This document shows, piece after piece, positions 57,261 through 64,000 of a stretch of DNA of 64,000 nt (position 1 is its first letter; each line of letters begins with the position of its first letter). The position numbers and the translations under genes were made by a program. The notes beneath the pieces are model-generated. The model was not told the DNA's origin and made no database searches. It saw only the letters and a program-made list of their open reading frames with translations. Source of the DNA: Trichococcus alkaliphilus (GTDB lineage: Bacteria; Bacillota; Bacilli; Lactobacillales; Aerococcaceae); the NCBI RefSeq assembly GCF_003008695.1, contig NZ_PXZT01000003.1, positions 251,439 through 315,438 on the forward strand, in the 5' to 3' direction.

Positions 57261-57608
57261 TATTTTCTCCTCTTCTTTCCTCGTTCATTTCGTACCTCAT
57301 ATTGTTTGCCCGAATGCACAAACTTTAAAAAGTATGTTCACATACTTAAGCTTTCATTTCATATTGACTATTATATCATCTGATTGTGAAAAATCTACTA
57401 ATTTGTTCGAAACCGGACTTGATTGTGAATCCTTTTTTGAACATTATGTGAAATACAATACTAATTGTAAGCGGGGTCATCAATAAAATTCACATGCACA
57501 AATACGTGAATATAGCAATAACTCTGCTTGTCTCTATCGAATCAGTGCTTGCTGTGATAAAATGAAAAGGATAAATGCGAGTATTTGTTTAGAAAGAGGA
57601 CACTACAT
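57261..57608. other. rex-ydiF divergent intergenic region
   Basis: No gene. Holds the rex promoter (minus-strand TGA-TATAAT, -10 at 57370-57375), an AAGTATG-TTCA-CATACTT palindrome in the rex leader (57330-57347), three TGTGAA half-sites (57385, 57424, 57447), and the ydiF promoter (TGA-TAAAAT, -10 at 57558-57563). Confidence 0.6.
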
Positions 57609-59564
57609 ATGATTTTATTACAAGGACAAAATTTGGCGCGCCTTTTTGGGGCGAGCGTTTTATTCGATAATATTCAAATTACCGTCCAAGACCATTCGCG
57701 CATTGCGCTCGTCGGCCGAAACGGAGCAGGGAAATCAACCTTGCTGAAGATCCTGGCGGGCATCGAAGCGACGGATGCCGGTTCTGTTTCCAAGAGCAAG
57801 GAAGTCACGATCGGCTACTTGGATCAGCATAGCGCGGTCGATTCCTCCAATACGATTTGGAAAGAAATGTTGACCATTTTTGCCCCACTCATCCAATTAA
57901 GCAAAGAAGCTGAGCAAGCCGCTTTTGCTCTGGGGGATCCAGATCTGCTCGAGGATGAAGAAGCCTATCAAAAAGCTTTGGAACGCTATGACCATCTTCA
58001 GCACACCCTGCATGAAAAGAATGCGTACGGCTACGAATCCGAGATCCGTTCAGTGTTGCACGGGTTCCAGTTCTACGAAGAAGATTACAATCGCCCGATT
58101 TCCCAATTGTCAGGCGGCCAGAAAACAAGGCTCGCCTTGGCCAAAATCCTGCTTGAGAAGAACGACCTGCTCATTTTGGATGAGCCCACCAACCATCTGG
58201 ACATCGACACGTTGGCTTGGCTGGAAAATTATCTGATCGGTTACAACGGCTCGCTGTTGATCGTTTCCCATGACCGCTATTTCCTGGACAAAGTAGCCAC
58301 CGAAGTCTATGAAATCAGCCGCCACAAGATCCAGCACTACAAAGGGAACTACTCTTATTATCTGACCGAGAAAGCCGCCCGCCTGGAGCAGGAATTAAAG
58401 GCTTACGAGAAGCAACAGGATGAAATCTCCAAATTGGAGGATTATGTCGCCCGTAACCTGGCGCGCGCCTCCACGACCAAGATGGCGCAAAGCCGCCGCA
58501 AACGTCTGGAAAAAATGGACCGGATGGACAAGCCAAAAGGCGATGAACGTTCCGCCCGCTTCTCCTTCGAGATCGCAAAAGAGAGCGGAAACGTCGTCTT
58601 GACCCTTGAAAACGGGGCTGTCGGCTATTCCGATACGATCCTGGCTGACCCGATCAATCTTGATATCCGCAAACAACAAGCGATCGCGATCGTCGGGCCG
58701 AACGGGATCGGCAAGTCCACTTTGCTGAAGTCGATCATTTCCGAGATTCCGCTTTTGAAAGGCAGAGTCCAGCTCGGTGCCAATGTGGACCTTGGTTATT
58801 ATGACCAGGAATTAGGCAACCTTTCCAAAAACAAGAGCGTTCTCGCTGAAATTTGGGATCTTCACCCTACGCTGAACGAAAAAGACGTGCGCAGTATCCT
58901 GGGGAGCTTCCTGTTCTCCGGCGCCGATGTCGAAAAAACGATCCCGGCATTGAGCGGTGGCGAGAAGGCAAGGCTTTCGCTCTGCAAGCTGGCTTTGGAT
59001 CAAAAGAACTTCCTTGTCCTCGATGAACCCACGAACCATTTGGACATCGACAGTAAGGAAGTGCTTGAAAATGCCTTGATCGATTATGACGGCACCCTGC
59101 TTTTCGTATCCCACGACCGCTATTTCATCAACCGGATTGCGACAAGCATTGTCGAGCTCTCCGCTGAAGGCAGCAAATTATACCTCGGGGACTACGATTA
59201 CTATATTGAAAAGAAACAACAAGAAGCGGCGTTGGCAGCTCTGCAGCAGGCCGAAAGCGCTGTGGAAACAAACACTGCCGTTGAGCCCCTTTCGAAAGCC
59301 AAAGGGGATTATGTTTCTTCCAAGGAAAAGCTGAAATTGGAAAGAAAACTGGCCCGGCAAGTGGAGGCTTTGGAGGATGAATTGGCGACCGTCGAGGAGT
59401 CCATCGCTGCAATCGAGCTGCAATTGACCGAGCCGGAAGTCTACGGTGACCATGAAAAAGTCCAACAGTTCAATCAGCAATTGCTCGCTCTCCAAGCACG
59501 GCAGGAAGAGCTGATGCAGGATTGGGAAGATCAGACAACTGCGCTTGAGGAACTGAGCGAATAG
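57609..59564 (+). CDS. ydiF: ABC-F family ribosome-associated ATPase (YdiF-like)
   Basis: 651 residues, no membrane segment. Two ABC domains: Walker A GRNGAGKST near 36 and GPNGIGKST near 367; signatures LSGGQKTRLALAK and LSGGEKARLSLCK; Walker B ILDEPTNHLDID and VLDEPTNHLDID. A linker helix pair (about 240-310) and a C-terminal coiled coil (about 555-651). ABC-F proteins act at the ribosomal E site in translation or antibiotic protection; a housekeeping role is favoured by the conserved locus. AGAGG precedes ATG 57609. Confidence 0.92.
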   Translation: MILLQGQNLARLFGASVLFDNIQITVQDHSRIALVGRNGAGKSTLLKILAGIEATDAGSVSKSKEVTIGYLDQHSAVDSSNTIWKEMLTIFAPLIQLSKEAEQAAFALGDPDLLEDEEAYQKALERYDHLQHTLHEKNAYGYESEIRSVLHGFQFYEEDYNRPISQLSGGQKTRLALAKILLEKNDLLILDEPTNHLDIDTLAWLENYLIGYNGSLLIVSHDRYFLDKVATEVYEISRHKIQHYKGNYSYYLTEKAARLEQELKAYEKQQDEISKLEDYVARNLARASTTKMAQSRRKRLEKMDRMDKPKGDERSARFSFEIAKESGNVVLTLENGAVGYSDTILADPINLDIRKQQAIAIVGPNGIGKSTLLKSIISEIPLLKGRVQLGANVDLGYYDQELGNLSKNKSVLAEIWDLHPTLNEKDVRSILGSFLFSGADVEKTIPALSGGEKARLSLCKLALDQKNFLVLDEPTNHLDIDSKEVLENALIDYDGTLLFVSHDRYFINRIATSIVELSAEGSKLYLGDYDYYIEKKQQEAALAALQQAESAVETNTAVEPLSKAKGDYVSSKEKLKLERKLARQVEALEDELATVEESIAAIELQLTEPEVYGDHEKVQQFNQQLLALQARQEELMQDWEDQTTALEELSE

Positions 59565-59672
59565 TCAGGCGGATAACCGTTCTGGCTCACGCGCTTTCTG
59601 TTTCAGTTGAGGAAAGCCGGAACTTTTGTTAAGATGCACTGGAACAAGTACGCATAACATGGAGGTAAGAAT

Positions 59673-60329
59673 ATGTTGGAAGCCGTTTTATTTGATATGG
59701 ATGGTGTCATCATCGATACGGAACCATTCTTTTTGCGATCAGAGAGTATGTTATTGAAGGAATTTGGAGTGGATACCGAGCTGGAGTACCATTTCCGTTA
59801 TCAGGGAACGACGCATGAGTATATGTGGGAAACAATGAAAAATGAATTCGATCTGGATGCTCCAGTCGGAGAATTGGTGGAGCGGGCGAACGTCATCCGG
59901 AATCGTCTGATGGAAGAAGATGGCCTGCAACCGATCCCCGGTGTGATTCCCTTCATTGCACGTCTGCATGAAGCTGGTGTTCCTTTAGCGATTGCCTCTT
60001 CCTCTCCGTTGACGGATATCCATAAGGCTGTAAAAGAATTGGACATCGAAAAATATTTCAGCTATTTTGTTTCGGGAGAGAGCGTTGCACATTCCAAACC
60101 CGCGCCCGATATCTTCCTGGATGCTGCCGAAAACCTGAAAGCCAAACCGGAAAACTGCGTCGTCATAGAGGATTCCAGAAACGGGGTTGCCTCTGCACAT
60201 GCGGCCGGCTGCAAATGTATCGGTTTCCGCAATCTCGACTTCCCGCCGCAGGATCTATCCTTGGCAACCGTCATCGTCACCGATTTTTCGGATCTCGATG
60301 CCGATTACTGCAGAGCATTGATTGGCTAA
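59673..60329 (+). CDS. HAD-IA phosphatase/phosphomutase (beta-phosphoglucomutase-like)
   Basis: 218 residues. Motif I LFDMDGVIIDTEP at 6-18, cap domain 20-90, motif II ASSSPL near 110, Lys in HSKPAPDIF near 141, motif IV VIEDSRNGVASAHAAG near 163. Likely a sugar-phosphate phosphatase or phosphomutase; substrate cannot be told. It is inserted between ydiF and tsaD relative to B. subtilis. GGAGG precedes the ATG. Confidence 0.85.
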   Translation: MLEAVLFDMDGVIIDTEPFFLRSESMLLKEFGVDTELEYHFRYQGTTHEYMWETMKNEFDLDAPVGELVERANVIRNRLMEEDGLQPIPGVIPFIARLHEAGVPLAIASSSPLTDIHKAVKELDIEKYFSYFVSGESVAHSKPAPDIFLDAAENLKAKPENCVVIEDSRNGVASAHAAGCKCIGFRNLDFPPQDLSLATVIVTDFSDLDADYCRALIG

Positions 60330-60342
60330 GAACGACAAAAAA

Positions 60343-60386
60343 AGAGAACGTTGGTCGCCATAATCGGCCAGCGTTCTCTTTTTTTC
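60343..60386. terminator. Bidirectional terminator between the HAD gene and tsaD
   Basis: Stem AAAGAGAACG...TGG / CCA...CGTTCTCTTT with T runs on both strands. Confidence 0.9.
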
Positions 60387-61407
60387 ATTCTCCGAGCACC
60401 AATCCGGGATGTGCATTCAGATCGTATCCAGCAAAATGTTTCTGGCGGTATTCAGTGTAGGCCGCAGCCCCGATCATCGCCGCATTATCCCCGCAAAGCG
60501 ACAACGGCGGAATGACGACTTCGACTTCCGGAAGCTCTTGTGCCATTTTTGCGGACAAAGCCTCACGCAAGCCTCTGTTGGCGGCAACTCCGCCGGCCAA
60601 CAGCAGTTGCTTGATATTCTTTTCCTTGGCTGCGCGCAAAGTCTTATGCACCAAAACCTCCACGACGCTTGCCTGGAAACTGGCAGCCAAGTCGTAGGGA
60701 TTGATGTCATCCCCTTTTTGGCGCGCATTGTGGACAGTATTGATGACGGAACTTTTCAATCCGCTGAAACTAAAATCATAGTTGTCCTCTTTGATCATTG
60801 CGCGCGGAAAATGCATCGTTTCTTTGCCTTCATGAGCCATTTCATCCATTTTTTTCCCGCCTGGATAAGGCAAGCCCAAAATGCGGCCGATTTTGTCGTA
60901 AGCCTCTCCCGCAGCATCATCCCGCGTTTCGCCGATGATGTCGAAAGAGCCGTCCTTTTCCATATACACCAATTCCGTATGCCCTCCGCTGACCACCAAA
61001 GACAACAACGGGTAGCGCATCGGCGTCACCAACTGGTTCGCATAGATATGGCCGGCCATATGGTTGACCGGAATGAGCGGTTTCTGATGCGCAAAAGCCA
61101 ACGCTTTTGCCGCACTGACGCCGATCAGCAACGAGCCGACCAAGCCTGGGCCATGTGTTACCGCGACCGCATCGATGGCATCGAAAGTGACTTGGGCCTC
61201 ACTCAATGCCGCTTCAACGATTTGGGTGATCTGCTCGACATGATGACGGCTCGCTACTTCCGGCACGACCCCGCCAAAGCGCATGTGGCTTTTGATCTGG
61301 GAAGCAACAACATTCGAAAGGACCGTATTTCCGTTTTTCACCACAGCTACACTTGTTTCATCGCAACTGCTCTCAATCGCGAGTATGGTCACATCTGTTT
61401 CTGTCAA
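60385..61407 (-). CDS. tsaD: tRNA N6-adenosine threonylcarbamoyltransferase TsaD
   Basis: Transfers the threonylcarbamoyl group to A37 of ANN-decoding tRNAs. 340 residues; metal-binding HMAGH at His116 and His120, [11 protein letters not shown] near 13, and [11 protein letters not shown] near 314. Overlaps the upstream rimI by 4 bp. Works with TsaB (encoded upstream) and with TsaE and TsaC elsewhere. Confidence 0.97.
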   Translation of the reverse strand: MTETDVTILAIESSCDETSVAVVKNGNTVLSNVVASQIKSHMRFGGVVPEVASRHHVEQITQIVEAALSEAQVTFDAIDAVAVTHGPGLVGSLLIGVSAAKALAFAHQKPLIPVNHMAGHIYANQLVTPMRYPLLSLVVSGGHTELVYMEKDGSFDIIGETRDDAAGEAYDKIGRILGLPYPGGKKMDEMAHEGKETMHFPRAMIKEDNYDFSFSGLKSSVINTVHNARQKGDDINPYDLAASFQASVVEVLVHKTLRAAKEKNIKQLLLAGGVAANRGLREALSAKMAQELPEVEVVIPPLSLCGDNAAMIGAAAYTEYRQKHFAGYDLNAHPGLVLGE

Positions 61408-61907
61408 CAGCCTTCCGCCTCCTCTTTATTTTCCGATATCAGCGCCAATTCCATGATGTAGGCATCCTCGATCGGATTCTGGTAATACTCTTTTCTTCGG
61501 TATATTTCTGTGAAACCTATTTTTTTGTACAGGTTACAGGCAGCTTCATTAGAGACACGGACTTCAAGCCAGAGCCGTTCTATGCCCTTCGTTTTCAGCA
61601 AGACGATCATCTCCTGCAACAATTTTGTTCCGATGCCTTTTTCCTGCTGGTCAGGCGCTACCGCAAAATTATTGATCGACGCCTCATCCACAACCGCCAT
61701 GCAACAAATATAGCCCACCAGCTTATTTTCTTCCATGCAGCCTGTATAAAGGGAATGATTATCCTTCAATTCAGACAGGAACGAGGATGCTTTCCAACTG
61801 GAATGCCCCTCATTGGCCAGCAATGTAAGTTCATACAAAGCCTGTGCATATTGCTCCAACTTGCCTGCGTCCGCCTTCAGGTCACAGATTTCAAACGTGC
61901 GTTGCAT
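61404..61907 (-). CDS. rimI: GNAT acetyltransferase, RimI type (second copy)
   Basis: 167 residues. Acetyl-CoA-binding V-x-x-x-x-Q-x-x-G-I/L-G pattern: [15 protein letters not shown] near 94-108; terminal [18 protein letters not shown] typical of RimI (ribosomal protein S18 alanine acetyltransferase). Start 61907 is favoured because AAGGAAG lies about 8 nt upstream; 61913 is possible. Overlaps tsaD and the other rimI. Confidence 0.88.
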   Translation of the reverse strand: MQRTFEICDLKADAGKLEQYAQALYELTLLANEGHSSWKASSFLSELKDNHSLYTGCMEENKLVGYICCMAVVDEASINNFAVAPDQQEKGIGTKLLQEMIVLLKTKGIERLWLEVRVSNEAACNLYKKIGFTEIYRRKEYYQNPIEDAYIMELALISENKEEAEGC

Positions 61908-62520
61908 GAACATCTTCCTTTTCTTCCGATTGTTTTCCCGCTAAGGGCCACACCATCTCCAACGCGTCTTCGCCATCGCCGTGATAATAATGCTGCTTGA
62001 CCCGCTCCGGCAGAAAACCTATTTTAGCGTACAAAGCCTTCGCTCTGTGGTTTGAAATCCGCACTTCCAGACTGATGCTTGTGACTCCTTTTTCATCCGC
62101 AAAACCCTTCAATACCCGCAACAACAAAGTGGCAACACCAATCTGCTGAAATTCGGGCACTACCGCCAAATTCGTGATATGGATATCTTTCCCATCCAAT
62201 CTGACACCCAAAAAAGCTATGGGCGAATACCCTTCATACAAAACGTAATACAGCGATTTGGGATTCTGCAACATATCATTCTCCAATGCCGTCCTTCCCC
62301 AAGGGGTCGCGCCATCATAGCTCATCCGTTCGATATAGAGAATATCCGGAATATGCTGTTTCCTGCCGATCATCAATCTGACCGGCAGCTGATTACGCAG
62401 CAGATAGGTTTCCTCCTCGGAGAGAACGCGCTTGTAAACGAACTTGGACAGGATGTATGACCGGACATCGGTTTGAATTTCCTTGTACACGGATTTAAAT
62501 CGATGAATCCACTCTTTCAA
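61891..62520 (-). CDS. rimI: GNAT acetyltransferase, RimI type (first copy, long N-terminus)
   Basis: 209 residues: a 50-residue N-terminal extension, then a GNAT domain with VVPEFQQIGVATLLL near 119-133 and the RimI-like ending KQHYYHGDGEDALEMVWPL. Start is TTG with GGAGGG 9 nt upstream, 26 bp inside the end of tsaB. Two neighbouring RimI genes are common in Lactobacillales; which one modifies S18 is unknown. Confidence 0.88.
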   Translation of the reverse strand: MKEWIHRFKSVYKEIQTDVRSYILSKFVYKRVLSEEETYLLRNQLPVRLMIGRKQHIPDILYIERMSYDGATPWGRTALENDMLQNPKSLYYVLYEGYSPIAFLGVRLDGKDIHITNLAVVPEFQQIGVATLLLRVLKGFADEKGVTSISLEVRISNHRAKALYAKIGFLPERVKQHYYHGDGEDALEMVWPLAGKQSEEKEDVHATHV

Positions 62521-63229
62521 CGTAGTCTTCCCTCCGATTACTGTGATGCTGTTCTTCCCATTTTTCTTCAGCTTCCGGGTTTTTCAAGTAAGCCGGCACA
62601 AATGTGTGCGGATCCTCCGCTGTTCCGGATTCCGAAAGTGTCGCCAGAACGCTCGCTCGCGGCAAAGCCTGTGATTCTCCCGCAAATAGTGCGCGTTCCT
62701 TGAATAATGCAACGATCCGCTCGCGGTATTTGCTGACATCCTCTCCCACGAACAGGTAAGTGCCTTCTTCCGCCAATAAGCGCTGGAACCACTCTTCACT
62801 GGCTATATGTGTGTCGGCAATCCGTTCCACCAACAAGTTGTCCTCGAATTGATAAACTGCTGTGTAACAGTTGCCCCTGCGCGCGTCAATCATAGGAACA
62901 AGCTTGTGCGCTGCCCCTTCACAATTGCCGGCAATAACCTTCAGGCTGGAAACAGGCACTAACGGAATCGCCAATGTCCACGCCAATGTTTTAGCGATGG
63001 TCGCTCCGATCCTGACTCCTGTGTATGATCCCGGCCCCTTAGCAACTGCGATGCGTTCCAAATCGGCAGGCTTCCATCCAGCAAGCTGCATGACATGGTC
63101 CACCGCGGGCATCAATTGGGTACTATGCTGAAGATTTCCATTTGTAGTGACCTCTGCGAGCAAGCGGCCATTTTCGCATACAGCCGCACTCATGGTCTGG
63201 TTTGAGGATTCAATGGCTAATATTTTCAT
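62495..63229 (-). CDS. tsaB: tRNA threonylcarbamoyladenosine synthesis protein TsaB
   Basis: 244 residues. ASKHA-fold start ILAIESSNQTMSAAV, HSTQLMPAVDHVM near 36, and AKGPGSYTGVRIG near 64. Scaffold that dimerises with TsaD. First gene of tsaB-rimI-rimI-tsaD. The C-terminus overlaps the next gene. Confidence 0.95.
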   Translation of the reverse strand: MKILAIESSNQTMSAAVCENGRLLAEVTTNGNLQHSTQLMPAVDHVMQLAGWKPADLERIAVAKGPGSYTGVRIGATIAKTLAWTLAIPLVPVSSLKVIAGNCEGAAHKLVPMIDARRGNCYTAVYQFEDNLLVERIADTHIASEEWFQRLLAEEGTYLFVGEDVSKYRERIVALFKERALFAGESQALPRASVLATLSESGTAEDPHTFVPAYLKNPEAEEKWEEQHHSNRREDYVERVDSSI

Positions 63230-63266
63230 CTAGATAGCCTCCTTTTCCTGATTATTCTGCTTATCT

Positions 63267-63272
63267 AGTATA
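63267..63272 (-). promoter_or_regulatory. Extended -10 promoter of tsaB operon
   Basis: Minus strand TGC-TATACT about 38 nt before tsaB. Confidence 0.55.
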
Positions 63273-63330
63273 GCATTTAATCAGAACGATAAAAAGCATG
63301 TGTCCTTCCAAATACTCCCAGAAGAATGAT

Positions 63331-63344
63331 GGATAACGGTTTCA
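63331..63344 (+). promoter_or_regulatory. Possible cre site upstream of the CsbD-like gene
   Basis: The complement, TGAAACCGTTATCC, matches 13 of 14 positions of the CcpA consensus TGWAANCGNTNWCA. It lies just upstream of the csbD-like -35. Confidence 0.4.
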
Positions 63345-63361
63345 TTTCCAAGGGCTATTGC

Positions 63362-63389
63362 TTGATTCTAAAAATAAATGCGTTAAAAT
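63362..63389 (+). promoter_or_regulatory. Promoter of the CsbD-like gene
   Basis: TTGATT (63362-63367), 16 bp, TAAAAT (63384-63389), 53 nt before the start. Confidence 0.55.
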
Positions 63390-63441
63390 AGATTATAGTA
63401 AGCGTAGTCAAAAAGTGCGACATCAAAAAGGAGGAGACATC

Positions 63442-63675
63442 ATGGATTCAAATTTGGGCGATAAAGCAAAAGGCATGAAGGACAAAGTTGTCGGCAAAGT
63501 TAAAGAGGAATACGGCGACCTGGTGGATGACTCAGGAAAAGAATTAGAAGGTAAACTCCAACAAGCACGCGGCGAAGCAAAACAAAAAAAAGCTGAAGTT
63601 GAAGACGAACTCCATGACAAAGCCGATGATTTTGTAGACAAGGCTGATGATAAAATCGATGATTGGAAAAAATAA
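63442..63675 (+). CDS. CsbD-like stress protein
   Basis: 77 residues, soluble, very rich in Asp, Glu and Lys with heptad-like Ala spacing. GDKAKGMKDKVVGKVKEEYGDLVDDSGKELEGKLQQARGEAKQK is the CsbD/UPF0337 pattern. Family members are often induced by general stress and may be intrinsically disordered; function unknown. AAGGAGG precedes the ATG by 7 nt; the frame from 63358 is rejected. Confidence 0.88.
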   Translation: MDSNLGDKAKGMKDKVVGKVKEEYGDLVDDSGKELEGKLQQARGEAKQKKAEVEDELHDKADDFVDKADDKIDDWKK

Positions 63676-63697
63676 GACTCATTTTTGATAGGATATG

Positions 63698-63753
63698 AAA
63701 AGAAGCCGCCCCAACAACCTGTATCGGTTTGTTGGGGCGGCTTCTTCTTTTTT
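63698..63753. terminator. Bidirectional terminator after the CsbD-like gene
   Basis: Perfect long stem AAGAAGCCGCCCCAACAA / TTGTTGGGGCGGCTTCTT with T runs on both strands; also ends the LacI-family gene. Confidence 0.95.
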
Positions 63754-63782
63754 CAGAGCGGTTCAGCATTGATTTGGTGGAA

Positions 63783-64000
63783 TCACTTTGTCGATGCGCG
63801 CTTGATCCATTCCGTGGACAAACTGATTTTTTTGGATACTTTCCGCGGATAGGAGATGCGGTCCAGCAATAAGGATACACCTGTGTTGCCCATCTCGCGC
63901 GTATCGACACGGATGGTCGACAAAGTCGGATAGACGTATTTGGCGACCTTGCTGTCGTTGAATCCGACTACCGAAATTTGATCAGGAACCGCAATATCCG
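63783..64000 (-). CDS. LacI/GalR-family regulator, C-terminal fragment (cut by window edge)
   Basis: The last 72 or so codons. The translation DIAVPDQISVVGFNDSKVAKYVYPTLSTIRVD matches the hallmark of the LacI-family ligand-binding domain, followed by REMGNTGVSLLLDRI. The DNA-binding part lies beyond 64,000. Likely regulates a sugar gene set outside the window. Confidence 0.88.
   Translation of the reverse strand, partial: DIAVPDQISVVGFNDSKVAKYVYPTLSTIRVDTREMGNTGVSLLLDRISYPRKVSKKISLSTEWIKRASTK

Noticed and set aside
57384-57452. Complete Rex operator
   Set aside because: Only half-sites were found; none forms TTGTGAA-N4-6-TTCACAA.

Overview
The window is a 64 kb piece of a low-to-mid GC Gram-positive chromosome. 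Gene content and gene order point to the Lactobacillales, most likely Carnobacteriaceae; a Trichococcus-like genome would fit, but that is an inference from synteny and base composition, not proven. Pointers are a liaXYZ-type cell-envelope stress operon, HPr kinase, CIRCE-controlled groESL, a comFA-comFC-hpf-secA-prfB-ftsEX chain, and a tsaB-rimI-rimI-tsaD cluster next to ydiF-rex-ydiK-ydiL-groESL, the latter two resembling the B. subtilis order. No phage, IS element, CRISPR array, rRNA or tRNA gene was seen. Almost every gene from 1 to 55 kb is on the minus strand.

Layout. 1-9.5 kb: phosphoglucomutase (cut by the window edge), trxB, then an envelope and carbon-control operon hprK-lgt-ppaX-gpsA-galU, and liaXYZ. 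9.7-13.0 kb: uvrA behind a LexA/SOS box, and an orphan SmtB/CzrA-type metal sensor. 13.2-25.8 kb: a phosphate regulon with phoP-phoR and two complete, consecutive pst operons (pstSCAB-phoU and pstSCABB-phoU). Each is preceded by 11-bp-phased Pho boxes and ended by its own terminator. 26.1-34.7 kb: ftsX, ftsE, prfB with its programmed +1 frameshift, secA, hpf, comFC and comFA. 34.7-47.4 kb: thpR, degV, a murE-like ligase, yigZ (plus strand), tagO, a lipoteichoic acid synthase-type protein, nadE-pncB (NAD salvage), a polyprenyl-phosphate sugar transferase and argG. 47.6-51.2 kb: fruRKA fructose operon. 51.4-53.1 kb: a CsoR-family repressor with a MATE efflux pump. 53.2-55.6 kb: groESL. 55.6-64 kb: ydiL, ydiK, rex, ydiF, a HAD phosphatase, tsaD-rimI-rimI-tsaB, a CsbD-like protein and the tail of a LacI-family regulator.

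The most unusual sequence is between the groEL stop codon and the groEL terminator (about 53,225-53,503). It holds two tandem copies, 122 bp apart, of a 98-99 nt two-stem element. The outer stems differ by six fully compensatory base-pair changes and both keep an identical four-base bulge and a similar linker; a third, degenerate half copy follows. This pattern of covariation is strong evidence for a conserved structure that none of the genes explains. Next to it, a cysteine-free CsoR-family regulator sits behind a perfect 14-bp-arm palindrome and is followed by a MATE pump. It looks like a self-regulated efflux switch whose ligand cannot be the usual copper or nickel.
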